Origin: Lachnospiraceae bacterium
Lineage (GTDB): Bacteria; Bacillota; Clostridia; Lachnospirales; Lachnospiraceae
Assembly: GCA_029054245.1 (NCBI GenBank)
Contig: JAIDFQ010000024.1
Coordinates: forward strand, 1 to 58,424
DNA: 58,424 nt
Direction: 5' to 3'
This document shows, one piece after another, positions 37,995 through 46,348 of the stretch (its first letter is position 1; every line of letters begins with the position of its first letter). The notes beneath the pieces were generated by a model, which saw nothing but the letters and a program-made list of their open reading frames with translations, ran no database searches and was not told the DNA's origin. The translations under genes and the position numbers were made by a program.

Positions 37995-38671
37995 CTGATT
38001 TCTCCTTTCCACACATATCCGATTCCATAAACCGTCTGCAGATGTCCTTCTCCGTCCTCCTTCAATTTACTTCTAAGCCTCCCGACCGCCACCGACAAAG
38101 CATTCTCATCCACAAATTCTGCCCCGTCTGTCCATATTTTATCAATCAGCTTTTCCCTTCCCATGACGATGTTCTGATTTTCAACAAGGACTTGCAGCAA
38201 TTTGAGCTCTGTCTTACTCAAGACAATCTCCTCTTCGCCGCGCCTTATCTGCATCTCTTCAAAGCAAAAAGACAGATTTCCAAAGCGATAGACTTCCTTC
38301 TTTTGTTTCCCAGCATTTTTCAGTGCCTTGTCGATCCTGGCACGAAGCACCATCAGACTGAATGGTTTGGTAATGTAATCCTCTGCCCCTAGTTCTAAGC
38401 CTCGCACCTCGTCAATCTCCATATCATTTGCAGTTATGATAATGACAGGAATATCCCTGCCTGCCTTTACCTCCTTAAGCAGCTCATAGCCGCTTCCATC
38501 AGGCAGATTCAGATCCAGCAGAATCAAATCAAACAGCACGCCGCCGGTGAGCGCTTTCCTTGCCTTTGCAATGCTTTCACACAAGCTAAAGGTCAAATCT
38601 TCCCTTCTAAGCGCCAGCTCTATTCCTTCACGGAGCCCTCTGTCATCCTCCACGACCAAAATTCTTTTCAT
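37991..38671 (-). CDS. OmpR/PhoB-family response regulator
   Basis: A 226-residue regulator: receiver domain with acidic pair VVEDD, phospho-acceptor Asp in LILLDLNLPDGS (about residue 53) and Lys in ITKPFS, followed by a winged-helix DNA-binding domain ending YGIGYVW. First gene of the RR-HK-ABC operon. Its start is only 26 bp past the terminator of the butyrate operon, so its promoter must overlap that terminator or lie within etfA. Confidence 0.95.
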   Translation of the reverse strand: MKRILVVEDDRGLREGIELALRREDLTFSLCESIAKARKALTGGVLFDLILLDLNLPDGSGYELLKEVKAGRDIPVIIITANDMEIDEVRGLELGAEDYITKPFSLMVLRARIDKALKNAGKQKKEVYRFGNLSFCFEEMQIRRGEEEIVLSKTELKLLQVLVENQNIVMGREKLIDKIWTDGAEFVDENALSVAVGRLRSKLKEDGEGHLQTVYGIGYVWKGEIR

Positions 38672-38696
38672 TTTGCCTTTTCCTCTGATTTTCTAT

Positions 38697-38729
38697 AAAA
38701 AAACTGGCAGGAAAGTTCATTCCCACCAG
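38697..38729 (-). terminator. Terminator of the butyrate operon
   Basis: On the minus strand CTGGTGGGAA pairs with TTTCCTGCCAG (two wobble pairs) and is followed by seven T residues. Confidence 0.8.
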
Positions 38730-38742
38730 CTTTTCCTATGTC

Positions 38743-39786
38743 TTATTTTGCAGCAAGCTCTGCCTTCAATCTTTCAGTAAGTGCAGGAACGATCTTATTT
38801 AAATCGCCTACAATACCGTAATCAGCTACGTCGAAGATAGGAGCTGTGTCATCCTTGTTGATTGCAACGATGATATCTGCTTCTTCCATACCTGCTACGT
38901 GCTGAATCGCACCGGAAATACCAATTGCAAAGTATACATTGGGACGAACGGTCTTGCCTGTCTGTCCAACCTGTAAATCCTTGGGCTTCCAGCCTGCATC
39001 GACAACTGCACGTGAGCAGCTTACCGTACCACCTAAAACCTCTGCAAGGTCTTCCAGAATCTTGAAGTTTTCAGGGCTTCCAACGCCGCGTCCGCCGGAT
39101 ACTAAAATCTTTGCATCCATGATATCAGCTACGTCTGAAACTGCCTTTACAACTTCCAAGATTTCTACATACTTATCGTTTGGTGTGAATCCAGGATTGA
39201 ACTCTACAACTACTGCCTTCTTTCCTTCTTCCCTGGGTGCCTTCTGCATAACACCCGGACGAACGGTCGCCATCTGGGGACGGAAATCAGGACATGCAAT
39301 GGTAGCAATTGTGTTTCCGCCGAATGCAGGACGTGTCATGAGCAGCTGATTGTGAAGCTGTTCCCTGCCCGGAATCGGGTTGATCGGGAAATCGCCGATG
39401 TCAAGCTGTGTACAGTCTGCTGTCAGACCTGTGTGGATTCTTGCAGACACTCTGGGACCTAAATCACGTCCGATTGCTGTAGCGCCAACTAAAAAGATTT
39501 CTGGCTTGAACTCGTTGATTACAGATGCAAGGGCATGTGCATAAGGCTCTGTTCTGTATTCCTTCAGTTCGGGATCGTCCACAACGATAACTTTATCTGC
39601 ACCATATTCAGCAAGTTCATCAGCAAGTCCCTTTACATCGCTGCCGACCAAAACTGCCGTTACTTCTGTGCCTAAATCTTTCGCAAGGTCTTTTCCTTTG
39701 CCAACTAATTCTAAAGCAATTCCGCTGAGTACATTGTCTACCTGCTGTGCAAAGACAAATACTCCTTTATAATCTTGAATATTCAT
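38743..39786 (-). CDS. etfA: Electron transfer flavoprotein subunit alpha
   Basis: A 347-residue FAD-binding subunit. The C-terminal signature SRAVVDAGWKPKDLQVGQTGKTVRPNVYFAIGISGAIQH-type segment is clear from SGGRGVG onward. With EtfB and Bcd it forms the bifurcating complex that couples crotonyl-CoA reduction to ferredoxin reduction in clostridial butyrate formation. Last gene of the operon; the terminator follows. ATG after GGAGGTTCAAA. Confidence 0.96.
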   Translation of the reverse strand: MNIQDYKGVFVFAQQVDNVLSGIALELVGKGKDLAKDLGTEVTAVLVGSDVKGLADELAEYGADKVIVVDDPELKEYRTEPYAHALASVINEFKPEIFLVGATAIGRDLGPRVSARIHTGLTADCTQLDIGDFPINPIPGREQLHNQLLMTRPAFGGNTIATIACPDFRPQMATVRPGVMQKAPREEGKKAVVVEFNPGFTPNDKYVEILEVVKAVSDVADIMDAKILVSGGRGVGSPENFKILEDLAEVLGGTVSCSRAVVDAGWKPKDLQVGQTGKTVRPNVYFAIGISGAIQHVAGMEEADIIVAINKDDTAPIFDVADYGIVGDLNKIVPALTERLKAELAAK

Positions 39787-39807
39787 TTTGAACCTCCATC
39801 ATAGTAA

Positions 39808-40590
39808 TTAGATTACATGTTTTACTTTTAATTTATCGATAATATATTCCACGGATTCTGTAGGATCAAGATTTACCTTCTCGCCTGCTCCCTTTCTTAC
39901 CTTGTCGGAAGCCTTTGCAATCTGGGTAGGTGATCCCTTAAGTCCTAAGTTGGAATCCTCAACATCAACTAAGTTTGCTCTTCCCCATACGGTAATCTCT
40001 GCGTTGTATGCATCGAAAATTCCGCCGGGAGTCATATAACGGGGCTCATTTAATTCAGCAAGCGCTGTAATCAGGCAAGGCATTTTTGCCTTTAATACGT
40101 GATATCTGTCATCATACTGACGTTCAACGATTACGCTGTCGCCTTCAATCTGAATCTTCTGTGCATAGGAAATAACAGGAATTCCAAGATGCTCTGAAAT
40201 CTGAGGACCAACCTGTGCGGTATCGCCATCAATTGCCTGACGTCCTGTGATGATCAGGTCATATTCCAGATTGCGGATTGCACCGGCAAGTGTCTGGGAT
40301 GTTGCCCATGTATCAGCGCCGCCGAGTACTCTGTCTGTTACCAGAATTCCCTTGTCTGCGCCCATAGCCATTGCTTCGCGAAGCACTTCTTCTGCCTTGG
40401 GAAGACCCATGGTCACTACCGTTACTTCTGCACCGTACTGATCTTTTAATCTAAGCGCTGCTTCCAATCCTGCCTTGTCGTCGGGATTCATAATGGTAAG
40501 CATTGCGCCTCTGTCAAGAGTACCATCGGGATTAAACTTAACGCCGCCCTTGGTATCAGGTACCTGTTTAATACAAACAACAATTTTCAT
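39808..40590 (-). CDS. etfB: Electron transfer flavoprotein subunit beta
   Basis: A 260-residue subunit with the start VVCIKQVPDT, the DLIITGRQAIDGDTAQVGP signature and the expected length for Bcd-associated EtfB. It carries the bifurcating flavin in characterised Bcd-EtfAB complexes. It lies 21 bp upstream of etfA and 90 bp downstream of bcd. ATG after AAGGAGAGATAATACA. Confidence 0.96.
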   Translation of the reverse strand: MKIVVCIKQVPDTKGGVKFNPDGTLDRGAMLTIMNPDDKAGLEAALRLKDQYGAEVTVVTMGLPKAEEVLREAMAMGADKGILVTDRVLGGADTWATSQTLAGAIRNLEYDLIITGRQAIDGDTAQVGPQISEHLGIPVISYAQKIQIEGDSVIVERQYDDRYHVLKAKMPCLITALAELNEPRYMTPGGIFDAYNAEITVWGRANLVDVEDSNLGLKGSPTQIAKASDKVRKGAGEKVNLDPTESVEYIIDKLKVKHVI

Positions 40591-40680
40591 TGTATTATCT
40601 CTCCTTATAAATTAATCTTTTTGTCTTGCGCATCTGCTCCTGCAAACAGGGCATCTGCTTAAACCAATCTTAAGTCCGGC

Positions 40681-41835
40681 TTACTTAAGCAATGCACCGG
40701 AGATAACCATTCTCTGTACTTCGCTTGTTCCTTCATAGATCTCAGTGATCTTCGCATCACGCATCATGCGCTCAACATCGTATTCTCTGATGTAGCCGTA
40801 TCCACCGTGAAGCTGAACTGCTTTAGTGGTTACTTCCATTGCAACTTCCGCTGCATACAATTTAGCCTGAGCTGCTTCTACGGAATAAACCTTCTGTGTT
40901 GCCTTCGCCATAGCTGCCTTGTAAACAAGAAGCTGTGCTGCCTGTACCTTAGTAGCCATGTCAGCAAGCTGGAACTGTGTATTCTGGAATGCGCCGATTG
41001 CTCTTCCGAACTGCTTTCTTTCTTTTACATATTCAATCGTGCGATCCAGCGCGCCTTCTGCAAGACCAAGTGCCTGTGCTGCAATACCGATACGTCCGCC
41101 GTCCAGTGTATGCATAGCGATGCCAAATCCCTTTCCTGCCTGTCCTAAGAGATTCTCTTTCGGAATGCGGCAGTCTGTGAAAATCAATTCATAAGTGGAT
41201 GAACCGCGGATACCCATCTTCTTTTCCTTTGTACCAAAGGTAAATCCGGGCGTTCCTTTTTCCACGATAAATGCAGAAATCATCTTTTTGCTTCTGCCCT
41301 TTGCATCTGTAACAACATCTGTTACTGCAAAGATAACATAAATATCAGCTTCCTTACCATTTGTGATAAAGATCTTAGAGCCGTTGAGCACCCACTCATC
41401 TCCCTCTAAAACAGCCTTTGTCTGCTGTCCCTGTGCGTCTGTTCCAGCACCGGGCTCTGTCAGACCGAATGCGCCTAACTTCTCACCTTTTGCAAGGGGA
41501 ACTAAGTATTTCTGCTTCTGCTCTTCTGTTCCGTAGGTCATAATCGGATCACAGCAAAGAGAGGTATGAGCAGAAACGATAACGCCTGTGGTGCCGCAGA
41601 CCTTGGAAAGTTCTTCCACGCACATAGCATAAGTAAGGGGATCACAGCCCTGTCCGCCGTACTCCTTCGGTACAGGAATGCCAAGGAAACCTGCTTTCGC
41701 CATCTTTTCAACGGTTCCTCTGGGGAAAACTTCTGTCTCGTCTACTTCCTGCGCCAGAGGCTTAACTTCTTTTTCTGCAAACTCCTTGAAAAGAGTTCTT
41801 GCCATTTCATGTTGTTTTGTTAACATAAAATCCAT
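40681..41835 (-). CDS. bcd: Butyryl-CoA dehydrogenase
   Basis: A 384-residue acyl-CoA dehydrogenase that reduces crotonyl-CoA to butyryl-CoA with EtfAB. It shows GAFGLTEPGAGTD, the FAD/dimer region RKQFGRAIGAFQNTQF and the C-terminal catalytic base Glu in IYEGTSEVQR. Surrounding thl, crt, hbd and etfBA genes make the butyrate role secure. ATG after GGAGGAATCAATATC. Confidence 0.96.
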   Translation of the reverse strand: MDFMLTKQHEMARTLFKEFAEKEVKPLAQEVDETEVFPRGTVEKMAKAGFLGIPVPKEYGGQGCDPLTYAMCVEELSKVCGTTGVIVSAHTSLCCDPIMTYGTEEQKQKYLVPLAKGEKLGAFGLTEPGAGTDAQGQQTKAVLEGDEWVLNGSKIFITNGKEADIYVIFAVTDVVTDAKGRSKKMISAFIVEKGTPGFTFGTKEKKMGIRGSSTYELIFTDCRIPKENLLGQAGKGFGIAMHTLDGGRIGIAAQALGLAEGALDRTIEYVKERKQFGRAIGAFQNTQFQLADMATKVQAAQLLVYKAAMAKATQKVYSVEAAQAKLYAAEVAMEVTTKAVQLHGGYGYIREYDVERMMRDAKITEIYEGTSEVQRMVISGALLK

Positions 41836-41870
41836 GATATTGATTCCTCCATAAAGTGTTTAATATTGTA

Positions 41871-42710
41871 TTACTTAGAATAATCATAGAAACCTTTTCC
41901 GGTTTTCTTTCCAAGCTTTCCTGCACGTACCATCTTGCGAAGAAGGGGATGAGGACGGTATTTCGGATCGCCTGTTTCGTTCAGCAGTACTTCCATGATG
42001 GCAAGTACGATATCAAGACCAACCAGATCGCCTAATGCAAGGGGACCCATGGGATGGTTTGCACCAAGCTTCATAGCCTCGTCAATATCAGCTACGCTTG
42101 CTGTGCCGTCAGCATAAATGCCGATTGCTTCATTGATCATAGGGATCAGGATTCTGTTTACAACAAAGCCGGGCGCTTCCTTTACCTGTACAGGTGTCTT
42201 GCCGATTTCTACTGAGATTGCTTTGATCTTTTCTACCATCTCATCGGGTGTGTTTTCACCGGCAATGACCTCCACCAGCTTCATTCTGTCAGCAGGATTG
42301 AAGAAGTGCATACCAATCATAGGTCTGTCAAGACCAGCGCCGATTTCTGTGATAGATAAAGAAGATGTATTAGATGCAAACATGCACTCCGGCTTAACGA
42401 TTTCCATCAGTTCCTTGAAGGTATCTTTCTTGATCTTCATGTTTTCAGGTGCAACCTCTACAATCAGATCGCAGTCTGTGCAAATATCTTTTAAACCGCA
42501 GGTAATCTTAGCCATGATGGCATCAGCCTTCTCCTGTGTGATTTTCTCTTTGCTTACCAGGAAATTCATGTTTTTCTGGATTCTTGCTTTTCCGCCTTCA
42601 GCGAACTCCATTTTAATATCGCAAAGACATACTTCGTATCCATCTGTCATTGCAAATGCCTGTGCGATTCCGGCACCCATGGTACCTGCACCAATAATAC
42701 CTACTTTCAT
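41871..42710 (-). CDS. hbd: 3-hydroxybutyryl-CoA dehydrogenase
   Basis: About 279 residues. Rossmann start [19 protein letters not shown], catalytic-region [19 protein letters not shown] and the C-terminal dimer region with GLVGLDIV-like [14 protein letters not shown] are typical. It converts acetoacetyl-CoA to 3-hydroxybutyryl-CoA. The ATG at 42710 has AGGAGG 8 nt upstream; the two-codon longer frame starts with TTG. Confidence 0.96.
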   Translation of the reverse strand: MKVGIIGAGTMGAGIAQAFAMTDGYEVCLCDIKMEFAEGGKARIQKNMNFLVSKEKITQEKADAIMAKITCGLKDICTDCDLIVEVAPENMKIKKDTFKELMEIVKPECMFASNTSSLSITEIGAGLDRPMIGMHFFNPADRMKLVEVIAGENTPDEMVEKIKAISVEIGKTPVQVKEAPGFVVNRILIPMINEAIGIYADGTASVADIDEAMKLGANHPMGPLALGDLVGLDIVLAIMEVLLNETGDPKYRPHPLLRKMVRAGKLGKKTGKGFYDYSK

Positions 42711-42786
42711 TTTCAAATCCTCCTATATTATGTTGGTTTTGTATTTATCACTGTCTTATGACAGTGTTAAAATCCTTAGGCTCCTT

Positions 42787-43572
42787 TTAGCAGTTCTTAA
42801 AAGGCTCTTTCACTTTATCTTTGTTTTTGTCAAGGAAGAATGCCATACCATATTTCTGATCTTCTGTCTCAAAGCAGTCGCCGAACAATTTCTCTTCGAT
42901 AACAATCGCCTGATCCATATCCACGTCTAAGCCTTCGTTGATCGCCCTCTTGCAATTGCGCACTGCAATAGGAGCATTCTTTGCAATACCTGCTGCCATC
43001 TTTTCTGCTGCGGGCATTAACTCTTCCTGTGTATAAACAGCGTTTACAAGACCAATCCTTAACGCTTCATCTGCTTTAATATTTCTAGCTGTATAAATCA
43101 TCTGCTTTGCCATGCCAGCGCCTACCAGACGTGCAAGACGCTGTGTACCGCCAAATCCCGGCGTAATTCCAAGTCCAACCTCAGGCTGTCCGAACACTGC
43201 ATTGTCAGAACAGATTCTGATGTCGCAGCTCATGGAGATTTCGCATCCTCCGCCCAGTGCAAATCCATTAATTGCAGCAATTACCGGAATAGGGAAAGTT
43301 TCCAGCTTGCGGAACACATCATTTCCTTTCTTTCCAAAGGCTTCTCCTTCTGCCTTGGTAAGTGTGCTCATCTCTCCGATATCTGCACCTGCCACAAAAG
43401 ACTTCTGTCCGGCGCCTGTAAGGATCAGGCATCTTACTTCATCAAGATTGACTGCATCCAGGGTCTGGTCCAGTTCTTCTAATACCGTTGAGTTGAGTGC
43501 ATTAAGCGCCTTCTCTCTGCTGATGGTGATTATGCCATAGGCGCCCTTTTGTTCGTATACGATAAATTCCAT
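42787..43572 (-). CDS. crt: Crotonase (3-hydroxybutyryl-CoA dehydratase)
   Basis: About 261 residues of the enoyl-CoA hydratase family. Oxyanion-hole segment AGADIGEMS, active-site AINGFALGGGCEISMSCDIRI with FGQPEVGLGITPGFGGTQRL and its catalytic Glu are present. It dehydrates 3-hydroxybutyryl-CoA. The ATG at 43572 follows AAAGGAGTCGTGAAA; the longer frame to 43617 lacks support. Confidence 0.96.
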   Translation of the reverse strand: MEFIVYEQKGAYGIITISREKALNALNSTVLEELDQTLDAVNLDEVRCLILTGAGQKSFVAGADIGEMSTLTKAEGEAFGKKGNDVFRKLETFPIPVIAAINGFALGGGCEISMSCDIRICSDNAVFGQPEVGLGITPGFGGTQRLARLVGAGMAKQMIYTARNIKADEALRIGLVNAVYTQEELMPAAEKMAAGIAKNAPIAVRNCKRAINEGLDVDMDQAIVIEEKLFGDCFETEDQKYGMAFFLDKNKDKVKEPFKNC

Positions 43573-43678
43573 TTTCACGACTCCTTTTCTTTTTATATTT
43601 ATGCCGCCTGCGGTCACGAATCATATTGTTGATATTCCCTATAACCTTCAAAGCGTACATCCTTCATAAACGCGCAAT

Positions 43679-43706
43679 GAAGAATGACCCCGAAGAGCCA
43701 TTCTTC
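43679..43706 (-). other. Intercistronic hairpin with UUCG loop
   Basis: On the minus strand GAAGAATG pairs with CATTCTTC and the stem continues through GCTC/GGGT (G-U pairs included) to a C(UUCG)G tetraloop, 12 bp in all. Such loops are exceptionally stable. It lies between thl and crt, with no U tract. Confidence 0.65.
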
Positions 43707-43719
43707 CCACATGATTCTT

Positions 43720-43783
43720 ACATGAAACATGGCACTTCTAAGGCAATATTCCCTCCTTAGAAGTTCTGTTCATGTTTTCATGT
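43720..43783 (-). other. Large hairpin directly after thl
   Basis: ACTTCTAAGG (43734-43743) pairs perfectly with CCTTAGAAGT (43755-43764); outer arms ACATGAAACATG (43720-43731) and CATGTTTTCATGT (43771-43783) pair with one bulge. It begins 8 bp past the thl stop and has no U tract, so it may stabilise or process the mRNA, or attenuate. Confidence 0.65.
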
Positions 43784-43790
43784 TTGTGAT

Positions 43791-44975
43791 CTAATCTTCT
43801 ATTTTAACGATGGTTGAGCATCCCATACCGCCGCCGATACACAGCGTTGCCAGACCAGTCTTAGCACCCCTTGCCTGCATCTCATGGAGCAGTGTAACAA
43901 GGATACGGCAGCCTGAAGCTCCTACAGGATGTCCAAGCGCAATGGCGCCTCCGTTAGGATTGAGCTGTTTGTCAACGTCGATTCCCAAATCCTTTCCTAC
44001 TGCAACAGACTGTGCTGCAAATGCTTCGTTTGCTTCGATAATATCAAAATCTTCAATCTTCATGCCAGTCTTAGCCATAACTTTTTTCGTTGATGCCACA
44101 GGACCGATACCCATCACTTCAGGTCTTACGCCTGCAAGTGCGCCAGCTACAAAGGTAGCCATAGGCTTAACACCTAATTCCTTTGCTTTCTCTTCGCTCA
44201 TGACAACGATTGCCGCTGCACCGTCATTGATACCGGATGCATTGCCGGCTGTCACAAATCCATCAGGGTTGATTGGACGAAGCTTAGCAAGTCCTTCAAT
44301 CGTAGATCCAGCACGAGGGCCTTCATCTACCTTGAATTCAACCATTTCTTTTTTCTTTTTCACCATAACAGGTACGATCTCGGCATCAAATGCGCCTGCC
44401 TTTTGAGCCGCTTCTGCTTTCTGTTGACTCTTTAATGCAAATGCATCTAATTCTTCTCTCGTAAGTCCCCATTCTTCGCAAATATTATCTGCTGTCTTAA
44501 TCATATGATAATCATTGAATGCATCCCAGAGTGCATCCTTGATCATGGTATCCACCAGTGTACCATTGTTCATTCTATATCCATAACGTGCCTGAGGAAT
44601 TGCATAAGGAGCCATGGACATATTTTCCATACCGCCTGCAACAACGATGTCCGCATCTCCTGCCATAATCATCTGTGCCGCCTGGTTCACGCAGTTAAGA
44701 CCTGAACCGCATACAACGTTCATGGTGACTGCAGGCACTTCAATTGGCAAACCTGCCTTGATAGAAGCCTGACGAGCTACGTTCTGTCCCTGTCCTGCCT
44801 GGATAACGCATCCCATATAAACCTGATCTACAGCCTCAGGTGCTACCCCTGCTCTGTTTAAAGCTTCTTTAATTACGATTGCTCCAAGCTCTGCGGCAGG
44901 TACTGTGCTTAAGGAACCACCCATTGTACCGATAGCAGTACGGCATGCGCCGGCTAAAACTACTTTTTTTGCCAT
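43791..44975 (-). CDS. thl: Acetyl-CoA acetyltransferase (thiolase)
   Basis: About 394 residues. The acyl-accepting Cys is in [16 protein letters not shown], and the C-terminal [20 protein letters not shown] and CIGGGMG contain the catalytic His and Cys. It condenses two acetyl-CoA to acetoacetyl-CoA, opening the butyrate pathway. The ATG at 44975 follows GGAGGAAAGAATA; the longer frame to 45023 would run over the leader. First gene of the operon. Confidence 0.97.
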   Translation of the reverse strand: MAKKVVLAGACRTAIGTMGGSLSTVPAAELGAIVIKEALNRAGVAPEAVDQVYMGCVIQAGQGQNVARQASIKAGLPIEVPAVTMNVVCGSGLNCVNQAAQMIMAGDADIVVAGGMENMSMAPYAIPQARYGYRMNNGTLVDTMIKDALWDAFNDYHMIKTADNICEEWGLTREELDAFALKSQQKAEAAQKAGAFDAEIVPVMVKKKKEMVEFKVDEGPRAGSTIEGLAKLRPINPDGFVTAGNASGINDGAAAIVVMSEEKAKELGVKPMATFVAGALAGVRPEVMGIGPVASTKKVMAKTGMKIEDFDIIEANEAFAAQSVAVGKDLGIDVDKQLNPNGGAIALGHPVGASGCRILVTLLHEMQARGAKTGLATLCIGGGMGCSTIVKIED

Positions 44976-45026
44976 TATTCTTTCCTCCGTTTTATGATAA
45001 ACTTGTTCTATTTTTCTCTGCAATGA

Positions 45027-45044
45027 TTGTTAATTTTTTATCAT
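45027..45044. promoter_or_regulatory. Rex-like operator at the thl promoter
   Basis: TTGTTAATTTTTTATCAT resembles the Rex consensus TTGTTAANNNNTTAACAA with two mismatches in one arm. It lies at about +7 to +24 of the predicted thl transcript, a repressing position. It is also embedded in a perfect GCAATGAT/ATCATTGC inverted repeat (45020-45047). Confidence 0.5.
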
Positions 45045-45057
45045 TGCGAACAGATTT

Positions 45058-45086
45058 ATTATATCATAGGGCACTTTTTTTTGCAA
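45058..45086 (-). promoter_or_regulatory. Promoter of the butyrate operon
   Basis: On the minus strand TTGCAA (45081-45086) and a perfect TATAAT (45058-45063) are separated by 17 bp, about 80 bp upstream of thl. Confidence 0.85.
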
Positions 45087-45128
45087 TCTATTCCGTGGGC
45101 AATTCATAAAAAATTTGCATAAGTTAAG

Positions 45129-45206
45129 CCTGGGAGAGCAGGGCTACAGCATGGATGCAAGGATGCTCCGGCACAGAGTAAAAGTCCGAAGCCCCAGGAC
45201 TTTTTT
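45129..45206 (+). promoter_or_regulatory. Candidate RNA attenuator upstream of the M23 gene
   Basis: A terminator hairpin AAAAGTCC (45180-45187)/GGACTTTT (45197-45204) ends in TTTTTT. Its loop and 3' arm overlap CCCAGG (45193-45198), which can instead pair with CCTGGG (45129-45134); GGGCT (45141-45145) can pair with AGCCC. In between, GAGCA/TGCTC and GCAT-GG-ATGC can form. Mutually exclusive stems of this sort are typical of riboswitches or attenuators. No known class recognised. Confidence 0.45.
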
Positions 45207-45268
45207 GTACGCATAAATTTGCTCTGGGATACATATGTTTATGTAACCTGCTTTGTAATAGGTGTCCT

Positions 45269-46345
45269 ATGAAAAAAATCCGTTGTTATCTTACCACACT
45301 TGCCGTTTGTCTCCTGCTTGCAGCAGTCTGCCTTCTCATAGAAAATCGCATTACTACAAAAGAGTATTCTGCCATCGAAGTTGCCGCTGGTACCAACGGT
45401 GACTATATTAAATGGGTGGACTTTAATGTTTCGTATGAAGCGCTCTGTACCGCCTACGATCTGGATGTTCAAAGTTATGATTCCCCCGTGCACCTGAATT
45501 GGATTGAACTGCTTGCCTACGCAGGTGCCAAAAGCGGAGGGTCTTTTGGGAAAGACAGTGTCGCTTTGATTAAAAAACTGGCATCGGAGCTTTCGGAGGG
45601 CAAGACCACCCTTGCGGAACTGACAAAAGATATGAAATACTATGATTACTATTATGAAGCCTATGAGGCGATTCTTGGCGGCATGGTGGGAGAATATGAA
45701 ATAGAGCAGGAAGATGAAAATGGAGGCAAAATCTGGAAAAAGGTATACGGGCTGAAAGCCTTCTCCCCCATTGCCAAGGGATTTGAATACAGTGATTATG
45801 ATGATTTCGGTTCCTCCCGCAGCTACGGATATAAAAGGCAGCATTTGGGGCACGACATGATGGGCCAAATCGGAACGCCCATAATTGCAATCGAGTCCGG
45901 CTATGTAGAAGCGCTTGGCTGGAATCAATATGGCGGCTGGCGCATCGGCATCCGAAGCTTTGACGGCAAACGCTACTATTATTACGCCCATCTGCGTCAA
46001 AATTTTCCCTACGCACTTGACCTTGAAGAAGGAAGCGTGGTCACTGCCGGAGATGTCATCGGCTACATGGGGCATACCGGCTACAGCACCAAGGAAAACA
46101 CCAATAACATCGATACTGTCCATCTCCATTGGGGACTACAGCTTATCTTCGATGAATCCCAGAAAGAAGGCAATAATGAAATCTGGATCGATTGCTACGC
46201 CTTGACCCGATTCCTCTATAAAAACCGCTCCCTCACAGAAAAGAACCAAGAGACTAAGGAATGGTTCCGCCATTTCCAAATGAAGGACCCCGCAGTCACC
46301 GAATACACAAAAGACCGTTCCCCAAAAGCAACTCCTGACGCATAG
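45269..46345 (+). CDS. M23-family metallopeptidase, membrane-anchored
   Basis: A 358-residue protein with an N-terminal signal anchor (about residues 5-25) and a C-terminal LytM/M23 domain. Zinc ligands are seen as HLGHDMMG (H-x3-D) and VHLHWGL (H-x-H). It probably cleaves peptidoglycan cross-bridges or binds wall; spore-associated M23 proteins such as SpoIIQ are an alternative relation. Ribosome binding site AGGTGTCCT. It lies 60 bp downstream of the candidate attenuator and ends 3 bp from the convergent glycosyltransferase gene. Confidence 0.9.
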   Translation: MKKIRCYLTTLAVCLLLAAVCLLIENRITTKEYSAIEVAAGTNGDYIKWVDFNVSYEALCTAYDLDVQSYDSPVHLNWIELLAYAGAKSGGSFGKDSVALIKKLASELSEGKTTLAELTKDMKYYDYYYEAYEAILGGMVGEYEIEQEDENGGKIWKKVYGLKAFSPIAKGFEYSDYDDFGSSRSYGYKRQHLGHDMMGQIGTPIIAIESGYVEALGWNQYGGWRIGIRSFDGKRYYYYAHLRQNFPYALDLEEGSVVTAGDVIGYMGHTGYSTKENTNNIDTVHLHWGLQLIFDESQKEGNNEIWIDCYALTRFLYKNRSLTEKNQETKEWFRHFQMKDPAVTEYTKDRSPKATPDA

Positions 46346-46348
46346 CCA

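Noticed and set aside
45239-46129. An 891-nt minus-strand frame antisense to the M23 peptidase gene
   Set aside because: The plus-strand protein has intact zinc motifs, a signal anchor and a ribosome binding site; the antisense translation matches no family and is a codon-bias shadow.
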